The translations under genes were made by a program, and so were the position numbers. DNA of 64,000 bases, taken from Synanceia verrucosa (Eukaryota; Chordata; Actinopteri; Perciformes; Synanceiidae). Shown piece after piece: positions 41,738 through 54,800 of the stretch. The notes beneath the pieces are model-generated. The model was not told the DNA's origin, did no database searches, and saw nothing but the letters and a program-made list of their open reading frames with translations. Location of the stretch: contig CM056550.1 of the NCBI GenBank assembly GCA_029721515.1, positions 21,651,619 through 21,715,618 on the forward strand, read 5' to 3'. How positions within the stretch are numbered: position 1 is the first letter of the stretch; each line of letters starts with the position of its first letter.

Positions 41738-44500
41738 TTGATGATAAATGCTTACTCTAGCCTGTCGTCTGCACTGGTAAATGCCACATTTGAGCTAACG
41801 CTTGGCCGTCTTGTGCACGCCTGCACAAACACACTACATGCATACGTTTCTGTCCAATTTTCTTTAAACATTTGGCATGCAAAGCTATACTGTCTGGCTT
41901 TTTGGCATGAAACACAGACACAAGGACACAAGCATACCCTCAAATCCACAAACACTTCAGCAGGGATCTGGGAAAATAACATGTTCCATGTTGAAGACCA
42001 CCGTGCCAGAAATCATTCTTCTAGCGGTCCATCATGTGTGCGGGGACAATCTCCCCTTGAGGGTCTCATCATGTCCTCCAGGCCCCTTTACACCTCCAGA
42101 CCTGACAGCACTGAACACTGCAGCATCCATCTTTCTCCCACCATGACACCTCTGGGATTTACCTCCTCACCCTCTTTCAATTATTCAGAGGCAGAGCAAT
42201 TATGGCCTGGAATCAGAGCCATCGATAGCCAGCGTAATGCGCGGCAGCTGGGCTGGAAATGACGAGACCGCCGTTGTGACACTTCTCATTATCACCCAGA
42301 ACTCTATGATTACCAGCACTGTGTATGAGCACGAATTAGTGTGAGAGACATGAAGAGGAAAAGAGAGAGAAACCGAAGAATAAGGGATTGTGTGTAAAGC
42401 CAATAGCCTGTCAGCATGGTGATGCATGGGAAATTTATTGCTCAACGTGTAGGATAATTAAGAGCTGGACAAACTTGTAACACAATGGTAAACTAATGAG
42501 TTCTTAGGCTATTCAATATACAGCGATAGTCCTTTTTGGAGGTTTAAGTATGTGCTGATTCTGCATTCTTCAGTGATTTAAAGGATAACTCTGGTATTTG
42601 AGAAGGTGCTGTTATTCTCATGATTTATGATTATGACATGTGGTAAAAAAAACCTTCAATTTAACAGAAATCCTCTCAAATACTAAGCCATTAAAAAACA
42701 CTAACGAACACAGAAAGTAGTCCCCTGACAATCCATGTAGCTGCAGAGCAGCTGTAGCACAATTAGACACAACTCGACTCACGTCTCCTTTTATCAAATC
42801 AAACAGAAGCAATCAATAAAAACCAGACTGTAGTGCTGTACTCATTTTATGTGCGCAATCTGGAGAAACAAATTGTATTCACAACCACTTTACACTTTCA
42901 GAATTTGGCAAAAGTATTGTCAAAGACATGAAAATGAGACCTAAATCAAGAAAAAAAAACATTGAACTTTCTCAGGACTCTGATATGAGTTTAATTAGAC
43001 TGTGTGGTTCTTTCAATGCAAAAGCAATAGCCATTCAGGAACCACAGGCTTTCTGATTATAAAATGATACGTCAGAATAAATCCATAACAGCAAACAAAA
43101 CGATGACTGGTGGCCACATTTTTAGGTAAATCACCTCTTAGAACTGACCAAAAATACATCAGCATTCCTTTCTAGAAAGTTGTAATGGTCAATAAAAAAG
43201 GATTAAACACATTAGAATGTGGTTCTATGCAGAATTATAATGGCTGAGTCAGATGGTGTCTGAGAGCCTGGTTTTAGAGAGCATTACAACCAACCACACT
43301 GCCTCCGCTGGGAATGTATGGGAATGTAAGTTTTATGTCATGTTATTCAAGCGTAGAAATAACAGGCAATTGAAAAATCCGGCAGGATAAAGGAGCTTGC
43401 TTCATTCAAATGAATTAGAATAAATCACAGTGTCAGTGCATGTAATGATGACGATCCACAAAGCTTTTCTACCACCGTGAGATTTATTTAACATCAGAGC
43501 TGAGGCAGAGACTGGGGCTAAACAGAGAAAGGGGGATCTTGCATAGAACCCACAGAGAGACAGCAATAACCACAGTCCTTCAGGATCTGTGCACAACAGA
43601 CAAGATTTATCCCCCCAAAATATCCATTCATTCCCTGAGAGAGGAGATGGGGAGGGCAGCGGTGGAGAAACAAGTGATAAGCACTGCTGCAGGAGAACAA
43701 AAAGCCACTTGATTCTGAGGGGAGGAAAGGAGGAGGAGAGGAGATGTGGGACCAGAGGGGATAAATGAGCGGCCCACGCTGCGAGGATGAGGAGTCTGCC
43801 TCTGCTGCTCTGCAGAGATAGAGCAGACCTGTCTGCTCAGAGCAGACGCACACTATAAAACCCCTCAGTTAAAAAGGGATGTGACGACTGGTTCTTGACA
43901 TGTCCCCAGACTGTCTGCGCGGGAGGCAATCTGTCGAACAGCTCTGGTTTCAATAGCAAAACCGCAGTATCACACTTCATTTTTCCAGAATAACAGCCAC
44001 TTAACAGAATAACTCTACCTTATCGCACAGCCGGCGACAACAGGTTTGATAAACAAGTAGAAAAACTGGCACAGACCAGATTCACAGTGATTCCAGCAGA
44101 AACTAGGAAAAACTGGAAGTGGTAACACTGTAATTATGTTACCCAAAACCCAACCTAACACATTTTTCACAATCCTCTTTCTGCAGGATCATGGCCCCTG
44201 CGGAGCATTTGCTATGAGCAGCACTTTGTTGATTAAGATTGTGTAACCATGTTGTTTGGTCTCTGCCTGAATTCTATAGGAATATGAGTCATTCAGTGGG
44301 GGCCTTGGGAACCATAGTGAGCAACATTGTCATCCCTCCTAAGCAGGCTTGCTACACATGAATAACACCTATTCTACATCGACGGCGGCTCAGAGAACTC
44401 ACTGGCCTCTTGAGGAAAAGGAAGTGCAACATCCAGTCCTCACACGGTGCTGACAAAAGCTCTGTGAGAAGGCTCAGAGAAAGAGAGGCCTGGACCACCA
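41738..44500. other. Non-coding stretch with one repeat relic
   Basis: A 174-codon open frame (41738-42262, plus) has no recognisable domain, signal sequence or composition bias and is probably chance. AAAGGATAACTCTGGTATTT at about 42580 matches the end of a common teleost dispersed repeat related to the fragment at 4.2 kb. Nothing else is recognised. Confidence 0.4.
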
Positions 44501-47287
44501 CTAACAACTCCTGACAGAGGCATGGAGCCATGACAGGCCATCAGAAATCATTTCACACACACCAGACAGGGGTCAGGAGGTGATGCCATATTGGGTAGAA
44601 ACTAGACAACTAAACTGTAGAAATAAATTGAAATATTTGACTGTTATTGCAGCAAAAAAAAGTTTAGACAGCATTTGAAAGTCACCTGATTTTTTGCAGT
44701 TTGGTGAACGAAACCCTGCCAACACTCAACTGCAAATGAAGCTCTTGGTTTGATTTGCAGAGGTGAACAGATTTGAAGGTTGATGAGCTATGCAGCACTA
44801 TGCAAAGTATAAATATGAAAAAAGACATTTTTTTAGAAAAGTTGAGAGGGCAAAACAACCTTACAGGAAGAAAGAAAATGTCTTGGCTATTATGGAAACA
44901 TTTCAAAAGTGCATTTGAAATGTCACAGTGTCCTCTATCTACCTGTGAAAACTTCTTATTCTCCACAGCAGACGGCGATGTGCAATCTGGGTCACAGTCT
45001 TAATAAAAGCTTGCACATAGCTCCTTATGAGTGCATGTACATGTGTGTGTTTCTGCAGTGTAAGCACATGCTGTCCTCCATCTGTTGTTTGATAGAGACT
45101 GTTTCCTTTCCTGTGCAGCCAGCCAACCAGCCAGCCTTCCTGTACCGCTCTGCTCCAGAGCGGAAATGGGAACAAGACTGCCACACACTCCTGTCAGAGA
45201 CCCTGGATAAGAGACGCACAGATGCAGACACATGTGGACACATAGACAATGGCTGAACACAAACACAGTCTCCTCTCCTTTCTCTTTCCTTCTGTCATAG
45301 ACTTTTGTCTTCCAGTCCTCTCCATCTACTATATGCTCCTTTTTTTCCGATATTGCTGCATGGTCAAGACCTCCTTAAGTCAATAACCAGAACATATTTG
45401 ATATGCACAACAATGAAAGGGATTTCTAAGCACAAGAAAAGTCAAAAGCATGGGTGTTCAGAGGCCTTAGCAGTCATAAAATCTCCCCTTAGCCATTGCA
45501 AGGGTTGACATAACAGGAAAAGGGATCCGTAGTAAAATATACAGACCAGTAGCTGTGGGTGATATACAAGCCCTGCATGTGACATAGGAAGGGGAGCCAA
45601 ATCTGAATGGGTTGTTGAATCACATGTTTTCTTATCACAGTTTGTGGTTTGGTAGGCACTTCAGATAACCAAATGTATGTTCACAGGAAAAAGAGCTTTT
45701 CATGATGCTGTATGTTCCCTTTACCAGATTTAGACGAGGTGCAATGTATGCTAAGATGAGGCTTAAAGTTGTGAAAAAAAATACAGAAAAATACGAAAGG
45801 TCACTGATCAGCACTGACTCCTAATATAGTGTACTTAATCCAAATAGAAACCATAGCATTTCATATTCCAAACTATAACACTGATTTAGATGCACAGCTA
45901 AGTTAATGGCAGTTTTATGAGTGAACATAATACTGTGAAGTCCACCTTCCTGTTTCTTGGTCCTTTTTTACGAACTGACACACAAAACAAGCTCAAGCCA
46001 TGAATCTCCAGGTTAAGGAAGTGATAGAGTGGCCACAAACATGCCAGGAAAAAAGTCTGATCAAAACACAAACAAAATAAACAGCTCTGTGCAACTCAAA
46101 GTGTGAAAGAGAAATCCTCAAGAAGACCCCGAGAGTCTAACCTCAAGTTTGAACTCATAAAAAGCTCATATCAGCTGCTAAATATATTCATGCAGTGTTA
46201 TGTATGCATGTCACTCTGTGCTAAATTACCTGGATGAGTGTTGATTCAATGTATGCTGATTCTCAGATCCATAATAGCAGGTCACATGGTTCTGGTAGGG
46301 TCCAGTAGTCACATTGTCCTCATCTTCAGTGAGTGGTTGGACAGAAGCTGGAGGTGTGGGGGGGTGTGAGGTCTGCTTTCAAACCCAGTGAGGAGAGACA
46401 ATCCCTGGATCCAGGCGGCAGTGAGATGTAGGTCCCAGAGCTTCACTTCCAGAGGCTCACCCAGCAGCAGCCAGCCTGGCACCGCAAGCCTTAAAGGGAC
46501 CTTTATTTGAAGAAGACAGAGAGCATGTTAGACAATTAACACAGTAAAGCAAAGCCAGAGTGACAGACGAGGAGGAGAAGCTGGAGGAGGGGGGAAGGTG
46601 TGATGCAGTTCCTGTCTTGAGCTAAAACGGTATGTAGCAAGAAGACAAGAGAGCAGTTAAGAGTTGGAGGACAGCTTCCTCAAAGGAGGAGGCAGTGAAG
46701 TAATGAGGAGATCCTGGAGCATTGTGAAAGAGAACATATACCCTTTATAGTTTACCCTTCACACAGAATGATGCCATCAGGCTTTGAGGACAGATGACAC
46801 AAAGTCTGAGAAGGGTGATATGCAGATGTCACAACATGTATGGTGAAAAATGACTTGACGAGTCAAATGAGGTGATTTTTTTGTGGTAATATTTAACAAA
46901 CTCCTATAATGCAAATTAGTTTTAAAAATCCAGCAGACACCTCTTTTTGGAAAACAAAAAAACAAACAAAAAAACAAAAAAACAATGATTTATCTATAAA
47001 AATGTGCATATTATCAGCCCAGATGTTTTACATAAACCTTCTTTTTGTCTAGTTACTGACATATTTACTTTGATCCCAGGGAGAGTTAGATATGTTACTG
47101 GATGCTTTATTGTGACTATTTCAGTATTTCTATTTATCAAGTCAGGTCAAAGTCATTTCTAAAGCACCTTTCTGAAAACCTCGGTTGAATAAAATGCTGT
47201 ACAGGGTACAATATAATCATACATACACTTCAAATAAAGGCAGTAATGGAATAAAATAAACACAATATGAATAGGCAAAGAATAAAG

Positions 47288-47292
<5 letters not shown>

Positions 47293-47350
<58 letters not shown>

Positions 47351-47362
47351 TGTATATATATA
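47293..47362. repeat. (AT)n microsatellite
   Basis: About 28 AT dinucleotides, then CTG and a further short TATATA run. It is self-complementary and could extrude a cruciform. Confidence 0.96.
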
Positions 47363-48515
47363 AATAAAAACACCAAAAGAAGAGTAAATGAGAACACAGG
47401 AAATAAAACATAGAGGATAAAAAAAACAAGATTACTTGTCTATATTTATATGACAAACTACTGGAACATAATGTACATACAGTGTAGTAGAGATTGCAGC
47501 TTGGTGTCACCTAATATATAATCCCTGCTATTCCCCACGGGAGGCCTGAAAGGAGGCTATGGACGGAGGAGGGGGGTAGTGAGGAGAAAAAAAAGGGGAC
47601 AAGGAGCACAATTTATCTATCTGGGAACGCTGAGCAGCCAAAGAATCTGGAGGCAGTTTTCCATGTAGAAACCTCATAAGTACAGTTGTACCTTCTGGGA
47701 AGAATTCTGGGTGAAAACCTTAAATTAACATAAAAAAAAGTGTTTGTGGTTTTGACAGTCTAAACTAAATGCTCACAAAGTTTCCTTTTCTCTGCTCTTG
47801 CTACTATGACATTTTGGAGATGTGAGGTTTTCACCTGCCAGCGGCGGTGAGCATGCCAAGTGGTTGCTATGGCGACCCTCTCGTCTAGTCGAGCAAAAAG
47901 GAGGTGTGGAGGGTGGGTTCTCTCACTCTCTCCCTAACGACAGATGAATGGACAAACCTCCTACGGCCCTCCCCATCTACACCCCTTCTCCTTCTGCAGC
48001 TCAATGAAAGCAGGCAGTCAACATTTGCTCCATGACATCCTGGAAAATGAGTTGTCATGCTCGAGGATTGCCATGACAGCAAAATAATGGCATGAGCTAA
48101 AGAGTCCATGCTCAGAAGGCAGGATAGAGTGGAGCAGAGAGGAGGAGAAAAAGATTGCATCTTTAATCCTGCGTAATATAGTTTTCAATTTACACCTTCC
48201 AGTTCCTGGAAAGCACTGCGAGGGACTATTTGAAATCACATATCATCTCATAAGTCCATAAATAAATAATACAAGGACTGACAGTGTAGAATCAGATCAA
48301 GTAAACTGTTGAATAATAGAAGAAGTTTCCTGTAAAGCGATCGAATGCAGAGCGTCAGGCTCCAGGAAAAAAAACACAGCGACACATAAAAGCAGCTAGA
48401 TGCACAACACAATTTGTATGCATAAAGTCTGAGTGTTCCTGCTGTATGCCATCTGAGTTATAGTTTGCACGTTTATGAGTATGTAGTATGCATATGCCTT
48501 AAAAGTGGATACTGT

Positions 48516-48778
48516 GGCTACGTTCAGTCTGCAGTCTGAAGTGACCCAAATCTGATTTTTTTCGCCCCTGTGCGATTTGTATCTGATCTTTTGATTACAG
48601 TTTGAATGACACAGATCCAATTTTTTCAAATGCAACCCAGGCCAGGCTTAGAAATGTGCTCCTAAAACCGATACATACCCGATCTTTTGACATGCGACTT
48701 TAGTCTGAACAGCCAAAAAAAATCGTATTTCACAAAAAATCTGAATTGAGCATTAAGCCCTGCAGTCTGAACATAGCC
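48516..48778. mobile_element. Miniature inverted-repeat element, about 263 bp
   Basis: The left end GGCTACGTTCAGTCTGCAG pairs with the right end, which on the other strand reads GGCTATGTTCAGACTGCAG: 17 of 19 match. The interior GTGACCCAAATCTGATTTTT and CCGATCTTTTGACATGCGAC is typical of a teleost miniature DNA transposon (hAT-like, from memory). No open reading frame, no clear target duplication. Confidence 0.75.
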
Positions 48779-51406
48779 TAAGAGTAGTAGCATAGTGATC
48801 TGTGGTGCATGTGTGGAGTGAGTCCTCCAAGTGGACATGCTGGTGTCCGTGGTGCAGCTTTTACGGAGTATAACCGAGGCCTAGGGGTACAGCCAGCAGG
48901 TACTGGAGACTTGAAAAAAAGGTGAGAAAAAATAGCCGTCAGTCAGCAAACTGTAAAGGGTAGAGCAGGTTTCTACCTGCCAACTGAGTTTGGCCCTAAA
49001 GGTGAATTGACTCACTCAAAACAACATCCTTTTCTTGCATATCTTTATTAAAAAAACAACTATTTTCCTTATCTGTTTTAAGCCACAATAACACAATCAT
49101 GAGGGTTCATGTGAGGTAAAGCAGGCGCTGACAGTGTGTGGTGAACAAGGTAGCCCTTGGTGTCAGTCCACAGCAATCAGTCTATCATTTCCTCGCAATC
49201 ATACACCGATAAACACACCGTGTGTGATAAACAGAACATAAATACAGGCGGCACCCATACTACATTTTTGGATTGTGAAATGACTGATAGCAGCCAAAAT
49301 GTGCACATGTATACCGCTCATTTGAGATTATCTTAATGTATGAATACAAGAGGAAAAAGGACCGAGTTCCTGGTGCTTTTTAAGATTTGAGATTAAGTCT
49401 GTAATAGCGACTAATATCTGCAGTCAGGGCACCAGCTGTTTGTGGTTAATAAACATGGAGTGCAAAAACAGTCACGCATGCAAATTAGCATTAATAACAC
49501 AAAGCCAAAATTTGCTTCACAAACATGAGGATTTGTGTATGTGTGCAGAAGAACTGCACTGTATATCACCTCTGTGAGCTTTCTGCAGGTGTGATGGATT
49601 GTCCAACATGTGGACTCCTGCAGATTTACAGCTGCAGACACAAAAGCACAGCTTCTCCAAAACTCTCATACAGCTGTCATTTCCCCGACAACACCGTAAG
49701 CTCAGCTGAAAATACATAGAGCCGAGGCGACAAATACCAGCTCAGAGGACAGATGGACACCTCACATAGCTATATGCATACACAGAGACACACACTTGGC
49801 TCTTTGACTCGTCCAGCTCTCCGGGGTTGTGGTCAATCAGATTAGAACATCACACCGAGATCTCAGAGTACACCAACACAAATCCATTTATAGAGATAAG
49901 CTTCGAGGGCACCCACTGCCACACACACACACACAGCCAGAGAAAAAGAAAGAGAGATGTCAGTCCACTCACTGAGGAGCCATCTGAGTCATTATCAGGC
50001 CCAACATCAGCCCAGTAAAATCCTCCCTGACCTGCCACTGTGTCCATCCATCTATCCATTTTCTGCCGCTTCTCCTCACACTGTGCATCACATCCAAAAT
50101 CACAAAGCCTCAAACTCTTCAGTTCTCCACAAATGAGCTGAAAGATAAATCTGAAAAGGTCAAGACAGAAAAGCAGACAAAGTACATTTAAAAAAAGTCA
50201 TCTTTCTGCTTTAGAGTACTGGATCATTCTACTCACAATTACTGAAATCAATCAATGTGAGAAGTAAAATTAACAATTCAATCACTGTTGCTCAATCTTG
50301 GAAAACAGTAATATAGAGACAGAAAATATGAGAGCATGTATTTTCTAAATGCTGCGTGATGGAAAACAATAAGCTAAACTACACACTAACAAGGTAGTGT
50401 TACATTTTTAATGATAAGGTTTTAATAATAATTGAGCAGCAGCCTAACACTTGCTTTACGGAGTCAGCATTAGAGAGATGTAAAAGTGAGAGAAGCGCCG
50501 AGGCTCACTGTGATTTATGGTGTTTACAGGCAAACCTGAAAGGGACAAAATCAGCCCCGAGATGAAAACCGCAGCAGTAGGAAATTATAATAAATGGCTC
50601 TGCAGGAGAGAGGTGCATGTGTGTGGACTTTACGCCTCTATGATCAGACGTGAATAGAGCCGCGTCCTCGATGAGCTGTCCACACATTGTGAGCTTAATG
50701 TTCCAGAGTGAGAGGACAGACGGCAGCAACGAGTGGGATTTTGTTATCAGAGCCTGTCCGCCTCACCGGTGTATCTTGGCATCCAGGTTTGCTGAGCACC
50801 AGCGAGTGGCCCTCCGCCAAAGCAAGCAGGATGTGAGAATGATAATATCATATAGCTGCTCTTCTAAAGTTGGCAATCACTGTTATAATCAAATATCTGG
50901 AAATTTCCTAAAGGGCCCCGGCAGAACTGGATCATTTACCGACAGACTGACAGACTGCATCAATAGTGTTCTTCATTTAGTGGGTAGCTAAATGAAACCC
51001 CTGATTTAATACTCACCTATGGCTCTCTTAGATCAATACCCAACAGAGTGATGGAATAAGCCTCTGAAAATGTAGGAAATGTTCACAGTCCATCAGGAAT
51101 ATAAGTGAGAAACTGTTGCACATGTCCTCCTAGGTAGTTTATGAAATACACAGATGACATTCCCAGTGGGGAGTTAATTGATGCTAAACTAAGAGGGTGA
51201 ACAAGTGGCTAAACATGTTTATTGGTGGCTTACAGGTACATTATAGTCATCTACTAGAAATAAAAAAAATCCCTCTATTACTCCTGTTGCAGCAGCTAAA
51301 CACCACCAGCATCAACATGCAGTCATGAGCATGTTAGCATGCTGTTAGTCAATCATCAGAAAAAAAATACTTTTTTCCCCATTCCTTGCTTTTCTGTTTT
51401 ATCATA

Positions 51407-51858
51407 TTAACTCTCTGAGTGCCAGCCGTTTTATAAAAACAAAGTGCCTTGTGCCAGTGTTTTTGCCGATTCTGAGTCATATTTCAAGACCCACAGAATA
51501 TTTTGCACGATGCCTCTGAAAACACTGAATAGCTCAAATGAAAGAAGAGACTCTCTATTTCATCATTAAATAAATATTTGTTTTTACCTTGTTCCATTCT
51601 TGTTTTATCAGAGGTAGAGTAGAAGTCACTCTCACCCTCAAAGCCACTTTTTCTCCAGAAATCCTCTGTTTTGCTCTCTAATCTCGATCGTCTCCACTTC
51701 CCACTTTGATCTCTGTGGTGTATACCGTCTCTTTATGCTCTGACTACATCTGCCAGAAGCCCCAACATTACTCACATGCTGCAGGAGACCGATCGGCAAC
51801 CCGCTGCTGAAAAAACGCTCTGACATACTTATGCATCAATGGCACTCAAAGAGTTGAA
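51407..51858 (-). mobile_element. TTAA-ended inverted-repeat element, copy 2 (inverted)
   Basis: Same family as at 40380, in opposite orientation. The left end is TTAACTCTCTGAGTGCCAGC and the right end GGCACTCAAAGAGTTGAA. Shared blocks, read on the minus strand, include TTGAGCTATTCAGTGTTTTC and GAAGTGGAGACGAT. It is about 450 bp and non-coding. The right outer TTAA has decayed to TTGAA. Confidence 0.85.
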
Positions 51859-54800
51859 CTGAGTATCTTTGGGTGTTGGAATCACAAAACAACAGATCAC
51901 CTCAGAGAAACTGGGACGGACAATTTTCACTATTTTCTGACCGTTTATGGAAGAAACCACCTAAATAATAATCATTAGTTGGAGCCTTAAACTTAAGTAA
52001 AAATATGCTGTTTATTGTGCTATTTACTCAAAAGCCCAGTTAAGTTTACAAGAACCAGACATGACTTAAAGCCTCAAGAAATCATGAGTTTATGATAACT
52101 GCAGCGAGAAAACACAGACATTATTCAATACGCATCCCCTCAGTGGTGATGTCTCTCTTCCCTTCGTCCTCTTACAAAGCTTATTCTCCCTGGGACCTGG
52201 AAGCAGCTCAGACAGAACGAGGTTACGATTAAACAAGTCCCAAACCGAAGATCCCCTGCAACATTTAAACTCCATGACCCTGACCTGGTAAATATTCACG
52301 ACAGAGAAGTAGTGGTATTCCAGGACAAGGAGGGAGCTACAAAGCATTCTCCAACACACACACAAAGCCACATGCAGACTGACATTAATGGGCATGTAAG
52401 AAACATGTACACCCACACAAAGGGGGGGAAAATGCCTTGTAGATTTCTCCAGCGCTCTGTGTGTATATCTGGCTGCAGCCCAAGGCTACATGTCTTGTCT
52501 TTCTGCACAACCTTGTCTGGGAAAAGAGATCTTTTGCACGTTGGTGAGAGAGCCATGAACGCCTCCACTTCTTCCACAGAGAGATGAGGAGGCAGAATGA
52601 GAAACCGAAACAAATGTAACTGTAAAGTATTATTGAAGAATGCTCTCTTGGTTTATTTATCCACTTGAGATCATGGTGACAGAAAGGTCAGGCTGTCTGC
52701 TGGATGATTAAAACATGCATCAACAAAAAGACATTGGTGAGAAGCTTCTCTATGGGAAAGTCTTTCTCTATGTACGGCACAAATAATAAAACATATTTTA
52801 AAAAATGCCTCTCCTGTCTGGAAATCTGACATATTTGGAAACTGGTCAGAGGAAATCTTTTTCTCTGCTTCACATCTTTGTGATTGTATGAAGCTGACTC
52901 AGAAGACTCGCTGTCCACAAGCAGGAAGAGAAACAGTTTAGATCATATCCTGTGTGTGAGCTGTAATTTACAGCCAAACAAGGGGGGGTATAAAATTAGC
53001 CGGACTGTGAGAACAAGAAAGAGAGAGGACAGAGCGAAAGGACAGACTCAACCCCCCACTCACATGAAGCAGAAAGACTTTAGACTAGGACACAGGAGAG
53101 GGAAATACTTGGAAGAGCTCTGCCTTCCTGTCAAGTACACTAACACAGATGACATCGTCTGCTCAACACCGGCTCAGTTGTGCCCCATATTAAGCCAGAT
53201 TAGAGAAGAAAACGGCACACAAAAACCGCATATTTGTGAGCTATGACCTAGAACATTTATCACACCCATAAGCCAAGTATTAGTTTGCTAAAGTGACTCA
53301 TTCTGTAATAAATATTGAAAAATACTGGACCATAGCTGACTATGACTGGTGGCTTAGATGCAAAAAAGATCAGTAAAATGTTAAATTAATAAAATATGAA
53401 GAGACAACTTTACTTAATTCCTTAGTGGGGTAAAAAAAAATCTTAAACTTGGCCTGCGGGATGCAATTTACAGCTTAGGCTGACCAGAACTTAGCAGTTC
53501 ACCAAATTTATTATTCATGATTTGGGCATATGTACAACATTACATTGCTATCTAACTGATGGTTGTTGAGGTAAAGAAAAAAATAATATTCATATAAGCT
53601 CTATATACAAAAGACAGTGCTTTATTCATATTCATATACTACTTTAACTGCCTAAGAAGATTTAGAACAAGACAGAAGTCTTGTTGGTTAATCAAAATAA
53701 CAAACAGACTGGATCAAGAGGAAGAAAGAAGAATGTCTCTGTAGAGTCCTTTTCATAATATTATCAGACACTTAAAATATCAATCTGAGCCTGTCAGAGG
53801 CAAAAACAAGCACTTTTATTAGATGTTCAATGCATTGTACATATTAATCACAAGTAAAACAACCGTCCAGGTGAAAAATACCACATTTCCCTTTAAAGTG
53901 AACACACCTCAAAAGGCCAAATGAACTGTGATCTTACTACTACAGCTGGACTCCTCTATACGCTCCTGAGGAAAGCAGGCCTGCGACAGGAAGAAGGAGC
54001 CCATAGGAAGGACGCCCTGTAAACTTAAAGCAACAGGACATGGATGATTTACAGGGTAACATCCACGGCACTCAGGAGCAGTAACCAAACACGGCTGAAA
54101 TAAGGCTCTCAGACCTCTTTGTATCTTTCTCTTCAAAGGCATCACTTCAGCTGATCTACAGGCAGGGCTGTGCCTTTAAGTAAATACAGTAATCTAGTCA
54201 TCAGACGGAGGGGAACTTGCACCCCCCCATCCGACCCTCCTTCCAGGAAGCAGTCATGTAAATACTCTGGAAATGCTCTGCTGACATGAAACAGCTTGGA
54301 GGGCAATAAAAGGCGATTTGCAGGACCTGGAGGCAGATGCACGGATCACAATTTTAATTCTAACTCATAAAAATTTAAGTTACAAGGGATCTCTCTGCAT
54401 CTTTGAGCCCCAAAAGAATTGAGTCCTGTTCTTCAGAGCATAGCACTACTGTGTGCCACACTTCAAACAATATCAAGAGCGGGATTTCTTCCTGGATGGC
54501 AAATTTTCCAGGGGCTCCGATTACATATGCAAATACCCTGGTGTGTTACTTTAATCTATTTCCTAGCAGCTACAGCCTCCCAGAGGGATCTCATGATTCA
54601 GAGACTTTGTGAGAGAAGCTGTGCTCTATCTATTACAGGTAACAGGAAGTTGACCATTCAGCACATCATCTACAGTAGCTGCTCCAGCCAGCCAGCGGAC
54701 TGATGGATGGCAAGTCACACTCGAGCTGCGACACCATTGATTTTCTCCGCATACTGTACAAGACTGCTGATTCAAGATAATGTTCCATTTTTCAAAGTCT

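Noticed and set aside
41738..42262. 174-codon plus-strand open frame
   Set aside because: No recognisable family, hydrophobic pattern or splice structure. Length is within chance for 64 kb read in six frames.
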